Shown here: piece by piece, positions 35,022-45,320 of the stretch
Layout of the letters: each line of letters opens with the position of its first letter
Position numbering within the stretch: the stretch's first letter is position 1
NCBI RefSeq assembly: GCF_008368715.1
Contig: NZ_SMRS01000009.1
Span: 1 to 64,000 of the forward strand
Source: Nitrincola tapanii
GTDB lineage: Bacteria; Pseudomonadota; Gammaproteobacteria; Pseudomonadales; Balneatricaceae
Direction of reading: 5' to 3'
DNA length: 64,000 nt
Program-made: the position numbers and the translations under genes
Notes under the pieces: generated by a model
Seen by the model: the letters and a program-made list of their open reading frames with translations, nothing else
What the model was told of the DNA's origin: nothing
The model's database searches: none

Positions 35022-37295
35022 ATGGCCAGTGACTTTATGCCCACCCCGAAGCGGGTACATCCCTTGCGCAAACGTCGAGTACAGGTGGCCCACTGGCGCT
35101 CAATCTGGCGGCGTTTCAGTAACCAACTGTCACGTTTGAGTATCAGTTGCGCCGGTTACGGTGTCATTCTGTCGCTGTTATTGATCTTTTTATATCTACT
35201 TTGGGAAGTCTTGCCCCTGCTGCGTGGCGCGCAACTTGAAGCTCAGGGTCAGCAACCGCTCGCGGTGTCCATCGAACAACCCTTGGCTCTAGCTCTGTCG
35301 CCCAGCGCAGATCTGGCCCTGATTTTGAGTGCAACACAGGGCGCTTTGTGGATTGATCCGGTTTCAGGTCAGTTACACCAGCAACAGCCGTTGCCTTTTC
35401 TGTCCTCCGCTCAAGTGCAGCATTTCTCTCAAGCCGATGCCGAAACAGGTTTAAGTGCTTGGGGATTAAGCCAGGGTGAACTGTGGGTGAGTCAACATCG
35501 TTTTTATTCTGTTTATCAAGAGGGTGAGCTGGTGAGCCAGGGAAATGTTGAATTCCCACTCCCGATTACACAACCTTTTGATCCCGAAGGTCGTGCCTTG
35601 ATCCTAACCGCGCTTGCCACCAATCTGGCGCAAAGCCAACTTTTGCTCGCCGCCGTCAGCGAGGATCAGCGCTTACTTGTGCAGCGCTGGCAGCTGCAAC
35701 CGGAAGTTAAACTCTTGGAACAGAGTGTGCAGAGATTGGATTTCCAAGCGCAATATCTGTTGATCGATGCCAACCTCAAACATCTTCTTATTATTGATAC
35801 CCAGGCACAGCTTCAGGTGTTTTCTGCGGGGCAGGAAGGGCCAGCTATCACCTGGCAAAAACAGCTGGAAACCCGCTTATCGGGAATGGAGGGCATCACT
35901 CACCTCTTACGCCTGCCCGGCGGCCGTTCGTTTCTGAGTGCGGATACACAAGGCCAAGTGCAGCAATGGCAACTGATTCAGAAAGCAGGCCACGAGCTGA
36001 GTTTGCAGAAACTACGCCAATTCCCCGCTTTATCCCAATCAATTCAGCATCTGAGTGCCGATCCCTATAGCAAAAGCTTTTTGGCGATGGATCAACAGGG
36101 CCAAACCGCGCTCTACCCTACCACCAGTGGAGAGGAGCCGTTACGCTGGTCAGCGTCTGCTCAGACTCAACACTGGAGCTTTGCCGCCCATCCACAGCGA
36201 CTCATCGCCTTGGATGCCGATGGCCTGACCTCTTGGCAGGTACACCATCCTCATCCTGAGATCAGCTGGCGTACCCTCTGGACTCAGGTGCATTACGAGG
36301 GGTACGAAGCACCTGCTTGGGTTTGGCAACCGGCCGTCGCGCATGACAGTTTTGAACCCAAATTCAGCCTGACCCCCTTAATGCTGGGCACGCTAAAAAC
36401 CGCCCTCTTCTCGCTTTTATTCGCCATGCCGCTGGCAATTATGGCAGCGATTTATACCGCTTGCTTTATGTCACCGGGGCTTAGAGCTTGGGTAAAACCC
36501 GGTATTGAACTCATGGAAGCCTTCCCAACGGTGATTATCGGCTTTATTGCCGGTTTGTGGTTGGCGCCCTGGGTGGAAGCACATCTTGCCAGCGTGATCA
36601 GCTTATTGCTGTTTTTGCCCTTCGCCATGTTATTGGCAGGGCTCTTCAACCAGAAATGGCTGCCCAAACTACTGAAACGTCCTGTGCCTGGCAGCGGCAC
36701 AGAGTTATTTATTCTATTGCCCTGGCTGTTTCTATGTGGTGCGGTGCTGATCTATTGTGCGCCACAATTGGAAGCCTTTTGGTTTCAGGGTGATCTTGGC
36801 GCCTGGTTGTCTGCACACTCGATCGATTATGAACAGCGTAATGCCATGATTGTCGGGATCGCGATGGGTTTTGCGGTGATTCCGGCGATCTTCTCGATCG
36901 CCGAAGATGCTCTCTTTAATGTGCCGCGCCATCTCACTCAGGGTGCTTTAGCGCTCGGTGCATCGCCCTGGCAAACGGTCCGCCGTGTGGTGCTTCCGGC
37001 CGCCGCTGCGGGTATTTTTTCCGCGCTGATGATCGGTTTAGGCCGAGCACTGGGCGAAACCATGATTCTGCTGATGGCCAGTGGGAATACCCCGTTAAGC
37101 AATTTTAATCTGTTTGAGGGAATGCGCAGCCTATCGGCCAGCCTCGTGATTGAGTTACCGGAAACGGCAGTCGGCAGCAGCCATTATCGTGTGCTCTTTT
37201 TAGCGGCCTTATTACTCTTTGTGTTTACCTTTGTGCTCAATACTCTGGCAGAAGTTGTCAGACAGCGCTTGCGCCAGCATTATCGGACCTTGTAA
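35022..37295 (+). CDS. pstC: Large phosphate ABC transporter permease PstC (copy 2, with periplasmic domain)
   Basis: The 757-residue protein is more than twice the length of E. coli PstC. An N-terminal membrane helix (about residues 42-64) leads to a roughly 380-residue extracytoplasmic domain of repeated strand-rich segments, perhaps a beta-propeller. The six-helix permease core follows from about residue 450, with the EAA loop (QGALALGASPWQTVRRVVLP). Pseudomonads have a similar long PstC. The added domain has no established role. It starts two bases after pstS. Confidence 0.9.
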   Translation: MASDFMPTPKRVHPLRKRRVQVAHWRSIWRRFSNQLSRLSISCAGYGVILSLLLIFLYLLWEVLPLLRGAQLEAQGQQPLAVSIEQPLALALSPSADLALILSATQGALWIDPVSGQLHQQQPLPFLSSAQVQHFSQADAETGLSAWGLSQGELWVSQHRFYSVYQEGELVSQGNVEFPLPITQPFDPEGRALILTALATNLAQSQLLLAAVSEDQRLLVQRWQLQPEVKLLEQSVQRLDFQAQYLLIDANLKHLLIIDTQAQLQVFSAGQEGPAITWQKQLETRLSGMEGITHLLRLPGGRSFLSADTQGQVQQWQLIQKAGHELSLQKLRQFPALSQSIQHLSADPYSKSFLAMDQQGQTALYPTTSGEEPLRWSASAQTQHWSFAAHPQRLIALDADGLTSWQVHHPHPEISWRTLWTQVHYEGYEAPAWVWQPAVAHDSFEPKFSLTPLMLGTLKTALFSLLFAMPLAIMAAIYTACFMSPGLRAWVKPGIELMEAFPTVIIGFIAGLWLAPWVEAHLASVISLLLFLPFAMLLAGLFNQKWLPKLLKRPVPGSGTELFILLPWLFLCGAVLIYCAPQLEAFWFQGDLGAWLSAHSIDYEQRNAMIVGIAMGFAVIPAIFSIAEDALFNVPRHLTQGALALGASPWQTVRRVVLPAAAAGIFSALMIGLGRALGETMILLMASGNTPLSNFNLFEGMRSLSASLVIELPETAVGSSHYRVLFLAALLLFVFTFVLNTLAEVVRQRLRQHYRTL

Positions 37296-38936
37296 ATGAA
37301 GAAGTGGACAGAGGGTGGCCAGCCCTGGATCTGGCTGAGCGCAGGGGCTTTAAGCTGTGCGCTGATTATGCTGCTTGGAACCCTGGGCTGGATTGCCGCC
37401 CAAGGGCTGCACCATTTCTGGCCTAAACCTATCTATCAACTCGAGCTGCCAGCAACCGACGCCTCCTCTCCCCGCGCTTTAAGCTTTCTGGCCCAACCTT
37501 TACGCTCCGGTCAGGTGGTGGATCAAAGCCAAGACGAACAACTCTGGCGTTTAGGTAACCGTGATCTGCAAAATCAGGAATATCTCTGGTTACCCAAATC
37601 AGCAGGTGCCGAATTCAGTCGCCCAGAGAACGCCTTGCGTATCGAGCGCCAAGCCTGGGGGGATCTGTTTGGTTTTGCCCAAGCACTCATCTGGCAGGAG
37701 ACACAAGAAGACACCCGACAGGAACAACGTGTGCCGGCCGAAGCGGCTGAGTTTTGGTCAAGCTTACAGACGCAACTGCGTGTGACCCAAGCCTTACAAC
37801 AACAGATACGTTTGTTGGAAAGGCGTGAGATGGGACGCTTAAATCAGCAGCTGGAGCAGATCCGCCGACAGTTACGGACAAGTGCTAGCCATGATCCAGA
37901 CACCCATGCGGCTTTGCTGACGACCCAACAGCAGCTTCTACATGACCATGAGCGCCTGCGCCTTTATTTGCAGAACCTCTATCAACAAGCCGCGCAGCCA
38001 CAACTCGAAATTCGTTTAGCCCAGGGCGAAACACATGCTCTCGGCCTCGATCAGATACTGCGTATCACCCGCCCCAACGCGCTGTCTTTTATTGAAAAAC
38101 TGCAGCTGTATCTGCATAACATCTGGGCGTTTTTGACTGAAAATCCACGCGAAGCCAACACGCAAGGCGGTATCTTTCCCGCCCTCTATGGCACTCTGGT
38201 GATGGTGTTATTAATGACGCTGCTAGTCACACCTTTTGGGGTTTTAGCGGCAATCTACTTACATGAGTATGCTGGTAAAAGTTTGCTGGCGCGCTGGATT
38301 CGCATCTCTGTGTACAATCTGGCCGGGATTCCTTCAATCGTTTTTGGTGTCTTTGGACTTGGATTTTTTATCTATCTTGTAGGTGGCCAGTTGGATCAAT
38401 GGCTGTTTGCCGATGCTTTGCCGGCACCCACCTTAGGCACCCCCGGGTTAATCTGGGTGAGCCTCACCCTAGCCTTATTAACCCTTCCGGTTGTGATCGT
38501 GGCAACAGAGGAAGGCTTGGCACGGATTCCGCGCAGTTTGCGTGATGGCAGCCTGGCCTTGGGGGCAACACCGGCTGAAACCCTATGGCGAATCATTTTA
38601 CCCCTGGCGACCCCCGCCATGCTGACGGGCCTCATTCTGGCAATCGCACGTGCGGCGGGAGAAGTAGCGCCGTTAATGCTGGTAGGTGTGGTCAAACTGG
38701 CACCGACTTTACCCCTGGACGATGTTTTTCCTTATCTGCATCTGGATCGAAAAATCATGCATCTGGGATACCATATTTTTGATGCCAGCTTTCAAAGCCC
38801 CGATCCAGAAGCGGCACGCCCTTTAGTGTATGCCACGGCCTTGGTGCTGATTCTGCTTATCCTGCTTCTGAATCTGAGCGCTATCCGTATTCGTCATCAT
38901 TTACGTGAGCGCTATCAGCGCTTCCATAATCTGTGA
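37296..38936 (+). CDS. pstA: Large phosphate ABC transporter permease PstA (copy 2)
   Basis: The 546-residue protein has an N-terminal membrane helix (about residues 13-34), a periplasmic insertion of about 230 residues including a Gln-rich coiled-coil stretch (about 165-230), and then the permease core with the EAA loop DGSLALGATPAETLWRIILP. It matches the enlarged PstA of Pseudomonas-type systems. Its ATG directly follows the pstC stop, and its own stop abuts pstB. Confidence 0.9.
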   Translation: MKKWTEGGQPWIWLSAGALSCALIMLLGTLGWIAAQGLHHFWPKPIYQLELPATDASSPRALSFLAQPLRSGQVVDQSQDEQLWRLGNRDLQNQEYLWLPKSAGAEFSRPENALRIERQAWGDLFGFAQALIWQETQEDTRQEQRVPAEAAEFWSSLQTQLRVTQALQQQIRLLERREMGRLNQQLEQIRRQLRTSASHDPDTHAALLTTQQQLLHDHERLRLYLQNLYQQAAQPQLEIRLAQGETHALGLDQILRITRPNALSFIEKLQLYLHNIWAFLTENPREANTQGGIFPALYGTLVMVLLMTLLVTPFGVLAAIYLHEYAGKSLLARWIRISVYNLAGIPSIVFGVFGLGFFIYLVGGQLDQWLFADALPAPTLGTPGLIWVSLTLALLTLPVVIVATEEGLARIPRSLRDGSLALGATPAETLWRIILPLATPAMLTGLILAIARAAGEVAPLMLVGVVKLAPTLPLDDVFPYLHLDRKIMHLGYHIFDASFQSPDPEAARPLVYATALVLILLILLLNLSAIRIRHHLRERYQRFHNL

Positions 38937-39758
38937 GTGCCTATGAATGTTCCTTCCTTATCACGTCCTTTATCGGCCAGCCAAGCGCAGGATTTTCAAC
39001 CTGAACGCCTGAAGCTACAGGTTGAGAATTTCAGCCTGCACTACGGACGTGAGCAGGTCCTGCAGGATATCCATCTCGCCCTGCCGGCCAAGCGGGTCAC
39101 GGCGTTTATCGGACCCTCTGGCTGCGGCAAATCGACTCTGCTACGCAGTTTTAATCGTTTAAACGATTTGATCGAAGGCTGTGTCTGTCGGGGGGATATA
39201 CGTCTGGATCAAGAAAGTATCTATGCCCCTGGGCGTGATGTGGTGGAACTGCGCCGACGCGTGGGTATGGTGTTTCAGAAGCCCAACCCTTTCCCTAAAT
39301 CCATCTATGAAAATGTTGCGTTTGGTTTAAGAGTGCAAGGCATTCGTGATCGGCGCACACTGGATGATGTAGTGGAGTTCTCTTTACGTGCCGCCGCACT
39401 TTGGGATGAAGTGAAGGATCGCCTGCATGACAATGGGTTTGATCTCTCCGGTGGCCAACAACAACGTCTGGTGATTGCACGAGCGCTGGCTGTCGAACCG
39501 GATGTGATTTTGCTGGATGAACCGGCTTCGGCACTCGATCCGATCTCTTCTTTGAAAATTGAAGAGCTGATCAACGAATTGAAACATTCTTATACGATAA
39601 TTATTGTGACTCATAATATGCACCAAGCTGCGCGTGTCTCAGACTACACCGCGTTTTTGCATCAGGGACGTATTATCGAGTTTGGTGATACAGACAGCAT
39701 TTTTACCAACCCGAGTAAGCGTCAAACCGAAGATTACATTACTGGGCGTTATGGTTAA
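38937..39758 (+). CDS. pstB: Phosphate ABC transporter ATP-binding protein PstB (copy 2)
   Basis: ATPase of the second importer, 273 residues. It has Walker [10 protein letters not shown], signature LSGGQQQRL and Walker [13 protein letters not shown], ending [14 protein letters not shown] start directly follows the pstA stop, and an ATG six bases later is an alternative. It is close to copy 1 in sequence. Confidence 0.95.
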   Translation: MPMNVPSLSRPLSASQAQDFQPERLKLQVENFSLHYGREQVLQDIHLALPAKRVTAFIGPSGCGKSTLLRSFNRLNDLIEGCVCRGDIRLDQESIYAPGRDVVELRRRVGMVFQKPNPFPKSIYENVAFGLRVQGIRDRRTLDDVVEFSLRAAALWDEVKDRLHDNGFDLSGGQQQRLVIARALAVEPDVILLDEPASALDPISSLKIEELINELKHSYTIIIVTHNMHQAARVSDYTAFLHQGRIIEFGDTDSIFTNPSKRQTEDYITGRYG

Positions 39759-39797
39759 GCACAGGATTCACCGGGTTACACAACAAATATAAACAAC

Positions 39798-39806
39798 TTA
39801 TCCACA
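39798..39806 (+). promoter_or_regulatory. Single consensus DnaA-box sequence before phoU copy 2
   Basis: A perfect TTATCCACA lies in the 84-bp gap between pstB and phoU of the plus-strand operon, in an AT-rich stretch. A second copy (34506-34514) falls within the coding region of the PstS-like gene. Isolated boxes of this kind can titrate or respond to DnaA, but they also arise by chance. Confidence 0.4.
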
Positions 39807-39842
39807 GAAAATTACAGCCAAGCGCTGTCAGGATTACCCGTC

Positions 39843-40607
39843 ATGTTTACAGGAAAAGAAGGTTTTTCCCGGCATATTTCCCAACAATTCAATCATGAGC
39901 TCGAAGATATTCGCACCCAAATGCTGGCCATGGGTGGACAAGTTGAGCGTCAGGTCAGTGATGCTCTGGATGCTCTGCTCAACAACAACCCCGACCTCGC
40001 TGAAGAATCACGCCGTGTTGATCGGCAAACCAATCAAATGGAGCTGGATATCGCCGATCAATGCACCAAAATGATCGCGATTCGCCAACCCACAGCCAGC
40101 GATCTGCGTTTGATTGTGGCCATCAGCCGAGCGGTATCTGATCTTGAGCGTATTGGTGATGAAGCCAGCCGCATCTGCCAACACGCGATCGAGATTGCCC
40201 AGTCCGGCCCCGCTCCACGGGGGTATCAGGAAGTGCGCCATATCGGCATGCTGGTGTCCTCCATGGTACGCGACATTCTCACGGCGTTTGCACGCGATGA
40301 TCTGGAATTGGCGTATAGCGTTGCCAAACAGGATACCAATGTCGATCAAGAGTACCGCTCGGCGATGCGCTCGCTGGTTACCTATATGATGGAAGATCCA
40401 CGCTCTATTTCCTCTATCCTGAATGTGATCTGGGTACTGCGCAGCCTGGAGCGTATCGGTGACCACGCTCGTAACCTCTCCGAACACTTGATCTATCAGG
40501 TCAGCGGAACCGATGTCCGCCATCAAAGCTTAAAAAACATAAAACGCACCTTAAAAGATGCGTCACCGGATGATGAAGCTGAAATGAAGGATCAGGGCGG
40601 TTCTTGA
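39843..40607 (+). CDS. phoU: Phosphate transport system regulator PhoU (copy 2)
   Basis: The 254-residue PhoU homologue carries both helical repeats (ISRAVSDLERIGDEASRICQ and WVLRSLERIGDHARNLSEH). It has an N-terminal extension and an acidic C-terminal tail compared with copy 1. It ends the plus-strand pst operon and is followed 230 bp later by the second chemoreceptor gene. Confidence 0.94.
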   Translation: MFTGKEGFSRHISQQFNHELEDIRTQMLAMGGQVERQVSDALDALLNNNPDLAEESRRVDRQTNQMELDIADQCTKMIAIRQPTASDLRLIVAISRAVSDLERIGDEASRICQHAIEIAQSGPAPRGYQEVRHIGMLVSSMVRDILTAFARDDLELAYSVAKQDTNVDQEYRSAMRSLVTYMMEDPRSISSILNVIWVLRSLERIGDHARNLSEHLIYQVSGTDVRHQSLKNIKRTLKDASPDDEAEMKDQGGS

Positions 40608-40730
40608 TCTGACATCCTTCTGATGTATTTAAGGCAGGATGCACCCTAAAGGAGCAGATAAAGTATTAATTATTTTGTATGCGCTTTTATGGTGCATTAA
40701 CGCACCAAATAACAGCAAGTTATCTTCAGA

Positions 40731-40761
40731 AAATAAGGCACAATATTTGCTTACCTTATTT
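40731..40761. repeat. Inverted repeat upstream of the second chemoreceptor gene
   Basis: AAATAAG (40731-40737) and CTTATTT (40755-40761) form a 7-bp inverted repeat with a 17-base spacer. Another short dyad, GGTGC/GCACC, lies at 40691-40706. No PhoB box or flagellar sigma-28 promoter was recognised in this 230-bp gap. Confidence 0.35.
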
Positions 40762-40837
40762 CGCCCACGCATAGAATCATAATAATCACGCCGGGAGTAT
40801 CTACTAAGCCGTTAAGTTGTCGATCTTGGGGTTACAC

Positions 40838-42991
40838 ATGCGCCATACCTTAAAAAGTCCTGCAATGCCACTCACTTCTGCTGAAATGCACTGGTTACCT
40901 TGGTTGGGCACCAACAATAAGCTCAGCCTCGGCTGGTCGTGCTGGATCAACCGCAGCACCTATCCTGTTGTCGAGCAGGTGTTTGAGGGAATTGCCGAGA
41001 CACGCTTGCGTATCCTGCAACAATGGACGAAACGTCAGTGGAAACATCTACGCGAACTCAGCAGCTTATTCGCCCTCAGCTCAGAAGCTGAGTATCAAGC
41101 TCTACTGCTGCGCAAGTTCGAGCAGATCAACGACGCCTCCGAGCTTTTTTTCGTCAACCCCGAGGGCCAGATTCTCGCCTCAACGCACCGTGCCCGTCGG
41201 GGTCAGATCCATCCGGGTCAGACCTGTCTACGCGCCCTAAAAGAAGGTTTAAAAGCCCCTTTTTTACATGGCCCCTATGTAGACCCCATAACACTGGAGT
41301 TGGGTCCAAGCAGCTCACGCTTTCACGACGCCGTGACACTCATGTTCTATCAACCCCTGGAAGTGAATGGCAAGGTATTGGGTTGTGTGTGTAGCCGAGT
41401 GCCCAATGATGTTGTGGGTGATCTAATACAGCGTGAAGCCGGACACATCTATCGTGAATCCGGTGATAACTATTTGTTTATGGTGCAATCCCGCTTTGAT
41501 CCCAGCATTGTGCAAGGCACCGCCTTGTCTCGCTCACGTTTTGAAGATGACACCTTTTCCCATGGCGAGAACCTGAAGCAGGGCGTCAACACACGCTGGG
41601 GCACCGTTCAGGTTAAGCAACATACCGAACTGGAATTGCGCTTTACCGATCCCGCTACCGGCCAGTTGCATCCTGGGGTACGCGAGACCATTCGCCAGGG
41701 CCATAATCTCTTTGTGACCTACCCCGGATACTCCGATTATCGTCATATCCCAGTGATCGGTAAGGGCATTACCTTTCAGCTGGAAGGTTCACCCGATATT
41801 TGGGGCATGATGTGTGAGGGCGATCTAGAAGAGGTGTATCGCCGTCGATCGATTAAATATGTCCTCAGTCGTCTTTATCTGCTCACCACAGCGGGCTTAC
41901 TCGCCGCCTCCAGCACCTTACATCTCTTCAGTCCACTCAATAGCAGTTGGAATCTGGGATTAAATGCTCTGCTTCTGCTGCTCGCGACTTTTCTTTACAC
42001 CTGGTTAGGGCCACGTAAATTAGCCAGCCGTATGGGTTCCACCACTGAGTTGATCCGCACCATTGCCGAAGGTGAAGGCAACCTGACCCAGCGTCTCGAT
42101 ACCACTTCTATGACCAAGGATGAAACCGCCGATATGGGCGGTTGGATCAATAGCTTCCTGGATAATCTCGATGGCATCATCGGCCAGATCATTCAGAGTG
42201 AACGCGACGTACGTGAAACCAACAAGGTGATGCTGGGCTTAACCGATGAAGCAGGGAACAACAGTCGTGAAGTGCGCCAGGTTGTGACTAAAATGCTGGA
42301 GTTGTTAGAGCAACAGTTACAAGAAATTAACGATGCCAGCCATACAGCCGAAACCCTAAAACGCGCAATGGATGATGTGATGGCCAATGCCCGTGAGCAA
42401 TTTGAAACGGCGCGCAAGGGCACCGACTCGATCCGCCATGTGGTGGAAACAACCGCCAATCGTGTGCAAAACCTCGATAGCCGTATGACCGAGATCGGTA
42501 ATATTGTCGGCATGATTAGCGATATTACCGCCCAGACCAATCTACTTGCGTTAAATGCGGCGATTGAAGCCGCACGAGCCGGTGAGCATGGCCGTGGGTT
42601 TGCTGTGGTCGCCGATGAAGTCCGCAAGCTGGCGGCCCGAACCGCCGGTGCCGCCGATGAAATACAAGCCACCGTGAACAGTTTGCAAAGTGAGACACGC
42701 GAAGCGGTGCATTACATGGAGCAAGGCGTTGAAGCGGTGGATGAAAGTATTCGCCATGCCTCGGAAAGTGCCAGTGAGAATGATGAACTGCAACAAGCAG
42801 TTGAGAAGATGTTTAGCATCATCAAACAGCTAGACGATCGTAGTCACTTTTATGGGGCCTCAGTACGTCAGGTTGAAGGGGCCTCGGTGGAGATGGCAAA
42901 TACCATCACTGAGCTACAACAGAGTGCTCAGCGTGTGCGCCATAATGCCGACTCTCTGCGCCAGCTGACCTCGCAGTTTACCGTGACCTGA
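40838..42991 (+). CDS. Methyl-accepting chemotaxis protein with dCache-like sensor lacking an N-terminal membrane helix
   Basis: The 717-residue chemoreceptor has a signalling tip around [20 protein letters not shown]. The N-terminal 340 residues resemble a PDC/dCache sensor ([26 protein letters not shown]), but no membrane helix precedes it. The only membrane pair is at about residues 344-365 and 372-390, just before the HAMP-like part. The sensor is therefore predicted to be cytoplasmic, unless the true start lies upstream. ATG at 40838 is taken; TTG at 40817 is in frame. It follows the second phoU and may sense phosphate status; the ligand is unknown. Confidence 0.9.
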   Translation: MRHTLKSPAMPLTSAEMHWLPWLGTNNKLSLGWSCWINRSTYPVVEQVFEGIAETRLRILQQWTKRQWKHLRELSSLFALSSEAEYQALLLRKFEQINDASELFFVNPEGQILASTHRARRGQIHPGQTCLRALKEGLKAPFLHGPYVDPITLELGPSSSRFHDAVTLMFYQPLEVNGKVLGCVCSRVPNDVVGDLIQREAGHIYRESGDNYLFMVQSRFDPSIVQGTALSRSRFEDDTFSHGENLKQGVNTRWGTVQVKQHTELELRFTDPATGQLHPGVRETIRQGHNLFVTYPGYSDYRHIPVIGKGITFQLEGSPDIWGMMCEGDLEEVYRRRSIKYVLSRLYLLTTAGLLAASSTLHLFSPLNSSWNLGLNALLLLLATFLYTWLGPRKLASRMGSTTELIRTIAEGEGNLTQRLDTTSMTKDETADMGGWINSFLDNLDGIIGQIIQSERDVRETNKVMLGLTDEAGNNSREVRQVVTKMLELLEQQLQEINDASHTAETLKRAMDDVMANAREQFETARKGTDSIRHVVETTANRVQNLDSRMTEIGNIVGMISDITAQTNLLALNAAIEAARAGEHGRGFAVVADEVRKLAARTAGAADEIQATVNSLQSETREAVHYMEQGVEAVDESIRHASESASENDELQQAVEKMFSIIKQLDDRSHFYGASVRQVEGASVEMANTITELQQSAQRVRHNADSLRQLTSQFTVT

Positions 42992-43013
42992 GCTTTCGAG
43001 ATAGGAAGCATCG

Positions 43014-43598
43014 GTGCTACACTGGGTGGACCTTCTTGTAGAACTCATTTTCACTCGCATCATGTCCGCTCGTACCGCCTTGCTAAACAGCTTCCAGCGT
43101 CAACATTGGCGCTCTGCCAAGAGGCGCCAACCTCTGCCTGCTCACTGGCGGCCCTGGTTAACGGACAGAGGTTCCTTAACGCGCCGCTTGGTGCAGGCCA
43201 GCCAACATAGTTTTAGTGTCGAACGCCTGCGTCAAGGATGGCAGACTATGCGCCCGAGTGAGCAGATCTGTTTACAGCAACCGGCGCACCACTGGGCTTT
43301 AATTCGCGAAGTCATGCTGCGTGGCCATCAACAGGATTGGGTATTTGCTCGCTCCATTATCCCGCGCAACACTCTGCGCGGTCGGCATCGCGCCCTGCGC
43401 TCGCTGGGTAATCAATCGCTTGGCTCCTGGTTATTCAGTGATCCGTCTATACAACGTGGTGATCTGGAAATCTGCCGTCTAGAGGATCAGCATAGTGTCT
43501 ATTGGGCACGTCGCTCTATCTTTCGTTTAGAGGGCCAACCTCTACTGGTCATCGAAGTCTTCCTTCCCAGCTTGAGGCGCGTAGAATACCCCGGCTGA
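43014..43598 (+). CDS. ubiC: Chorismate pyruvate-lyase UbiC
   Basis: UbiC makes 4-hydroxybenzoate from chorismate, the first step of ubiquinone ring synthesis. The protein (194 residues from GTG at 43014; 178 from ATG at 43062) shows the family segments [28 protein letters not shown], and a final segment [22 protein letters not shown]. The GTG start has AGGAAG five bases upstream and is preferred on that basis, but it gives an unusual hydrophobic extension. It precedes ubiA, the next enzyme. Confidence 0.9.
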   Translation: MLHWVDLLVELIFTRIMSARTALLNSFQRQHWRSAKRRQPLPAHWRPWLTDRGSLTRRLVQASQHSFSVERLRQGWQTMRPSEQICLQQPAHHWALIREVMLRGHQQDWVFARSIIPRNTLRGRHRALRSLGNQSLGSWLFSDPSIQRGDLEICRLEDQHSVYWARRSIFRLEGQPLLVIEVFLPSLRRVEYPG

Positions 43599-43618
43599 GG
43601 AGTTCAACAGGGGGTAAG

Positions 43619-44500
43619 ATGTCACTTCACGCTTTATGGGCGCATCTACGCAGCCAAACACCACACTATGTTCGCTTAACCCGTGCCGATAAACCGATCG
43701 GAACCTGGTTGTTGCTCTGGCCAACACTCTGGGCTTTGTGGATTGCCGCCGAGGGCGTACCTTCTTTAACACTCCTGCTGATTTTTACGCTCGGCGTGTT
43801 CCTGACTCGCTCGGCAGGGTGTGTCATCAATGATTTTGCCGATCGTAAAATCGATGGTCACGTTGAGCGCACACGTGAGCGTCCGCTCGCGACAGGCGCG
43901 GTCACAAGCCGTGAGGCGCTTCTCCTGTTTGCGCTGTTAATGCTCGTGGCCTTTGTTTTAGTGCTCTTCACTAACCCTCTCACCATCTGGTTATCTTTGG
44001 TCGGTTTATCCTTGGCCTTTACCTACCCTTTTATGAAGCGCTACACCCATCTGCCACAAGTGGTGCTGGGTGCTGCTTTTGGTTGGTCAATCCCTATGGC
44101 TTTTTCCGCCACACAAGAAAGCCTGCCACTCATCGCCTGGTTACTCTATGCCGCTAAACTTCTCTGGACCGTCGCCTACGATACCCAATACGCAATGGTA
44201 GATCGTAATGATGATTTGAAAATCGGCGTTAAATCCACCGCCATTTTGTTTGGTGAAAAAGACAATCTGATCATCGCCCTTCTACAAGCCGGTGCACTGA
44301 GCCTGTTACTACTCATAGGGCTGATGCTGGAGATGAGCTATTGGTATTACCTCGGCTTAGTCGCGGCTTCCGGTTTCTTCCTCTACCAACACAGTTTGAC
44401 GCAAGCACGTGAACGTGAAGGTTGTTTTCGTGCTTTCCTGAATAATCACCTGGCCGAGTTAGCTGTTTTGGTCGGCATCATTTTTCATTACGCCGCATAA
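43619..44500 (+). CDS. ubiA: 4-hydroxybenzoate octaprenyltransferase UbiA
   Basis: UbiA is an integral membrane prenyltransferase that attaches the isoprenoid tail to 4-hydroxybenzoate. The 293-residue protein has about eight membrane helices and both Asp-rich motifs: NDFADRKID and [15 protein letters not shown] at 43619 is chosen because it follows GGGGTAAG; an earlier in-frame start would lie inside ubiC. It is cotranscribed with ubiC, 20 bp apart. Confidence 0.96.
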   Translation: MSLHALWAHLRSQTPHYVRLTRADKPIGTWLLLWPTLWALWIAAEGVPSLTLLLIFTLGVFLTRSAGCVINDFADRKIDGHVERTRERPLATGAVTSREALLLFALLMLVAFVLVLFTNPLTIWLSLVGLSLAFTYPFMKRYTHLPQVVLGAAFGWSIPMAFSATQESLPLIAWLLYAAKLLWTVAYDTQYAMVDRNDDLKIGVKSTAILFGEKDNLIIALLQAGALSLLLLIGLMLEMSYWYYLGLVAASGFFLYQHSLTQAREREGCFRAFLNNHLAELAVLVGIIFHYAA

Positions 44501-44530
44501 TGCTGCGAAGTTTTTGCAGTTTCGTGACAT

Positions 44531-44566
44531 TTGTCATATTTATGTAACAGAAACCTTCTGTAATAC
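44531..44566 (+). promoter_or_regulatory. PhoB box and -10 of phoBR
   Basis: TTGTCAT (44531-44537) and ATGTAAC (44542-44548), four bases apart, match 10 of 14 positions. A -10-like TAATAC follows at 44561-44566. It would give autoregulation of phoBR by PhoB, as in E. coli. Confidence 0.6.
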
Positions 44567-44598
44567 ACGCTGTTGTGATTAATAAAGAGGCTCTGCAA

Positions 44599-45294
44599 AT
44601 GTCTGCTGCAAAGCGTGTGCTGATTGTTGATGATGAAGCACCGATTCGGGAAATGATTGCCGTGGCGCTGGAAATGGCCGGCTATGAGTGTTTGGAAGCG
44701 GAAAACGCGCAACAAGCACATGGTGTGATTCTGGATCATAAACCGGATATGGTGTTGCTCGACTGGATGATGCCCGGAACCAGCGGTATCGACTTTGCGC
44801 GGCGTTTGCGTAAAGAGGAGGTGACGAGTGATATTCCCATCATCATGCTCACCGCGAAGGCGGAAGAGGATAATAAAATCCAGGGCTTAGAAGTTGGTGT
44901 GGATGATTACATCACCAAACCCTTTTCCCCGCGTGAGCTGGTCGCACGTTTGAAAACCGTCTTGCGCCGTACCACCCCAAAAGGGATCGAAGAACCGGTG
45001 ACCGTCGACGGTCTAACACTGGACCCGATTTCACATCGTGTTTTGTCTGAGCAGACTTCACTGGAGTTAGGGCCTACCGAATTTCGTTTGCTGCAATTTT
45101 TCATGACCCACCCCGATCGGGCCTATTCACGTGGTCAGTTGCTCGATCATGTTTGGGGCGGTAATGTTTATGTCGAAGAGCGCACAGTGGATGTCCATAT
45201 TCGCCGCTTACGCAAAGCTCTGGGTGAACGCCACGATTATCTGATCCAAACGGTTCGCGGCACAGGTTATCGTTTTTCCACTCAGCTCAGCTGA
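44599..45294 (+). CDS. phoB: Phosphate regulon response regulator PhoB
   Basis: PhoB is the transcription activator of the Pho regulon. The 231-residue protein has a receiver domain (VDDEAP acidic pair, phospho-acceptor Asp in [12 protein letters not shown], Lys in [14 protein letters not shown]) and an OmpR-type winged-helix DNA-binding domain ([14 protein letters not shown]). The ATG at 44599 gives the standard [13 protein letters not shown] start; earlier in-frame codons are less likely. It is followed by phoR 26 bp later. Confidence 0.96.
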   Translation: MSAAKRVLIVDDEAPIREMIAVALEMAGYECLEAENAQQAHGVILDHKPDMVLLDWMMPGTSGIDFARRLRKEEVTSDIPIIMLTAKAEEDNKIQGLEVGVDDYITKPFSPRELVARLKTVLRRTTPKGIEEPVTVDGLTLDPISHRVLSEQTSLELGPTEFRLLQFFMTHPDRAYSRGQLLDHVWGGNVYVEERTVDVHIRRLRKALGERHDYLIQTVRGTGYRFSTQLS

Positions 45295-45320
45295 GTGGCT
45301 GAGGGAGGGCTTAGGCCACC

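Noticed and set aside
39827-39845. CTGTCAG...CCGTCAT before the second phoU as a PhoB box
   Set aside because: The half-sites are 13 bp apart, not 11, and the second overlaps the phoU start codon.
40691-40706. GGTGC/GCACC hairpin after the second phoU as a terminator
   Set aside because: Short stem and no T-run on either side.
42193-42672. Open frame of 159 codons opposite the second chemoreceptor
   Set aside because: It mirrors the conserved signalling domain of the chemoreceptor and has no independent support.
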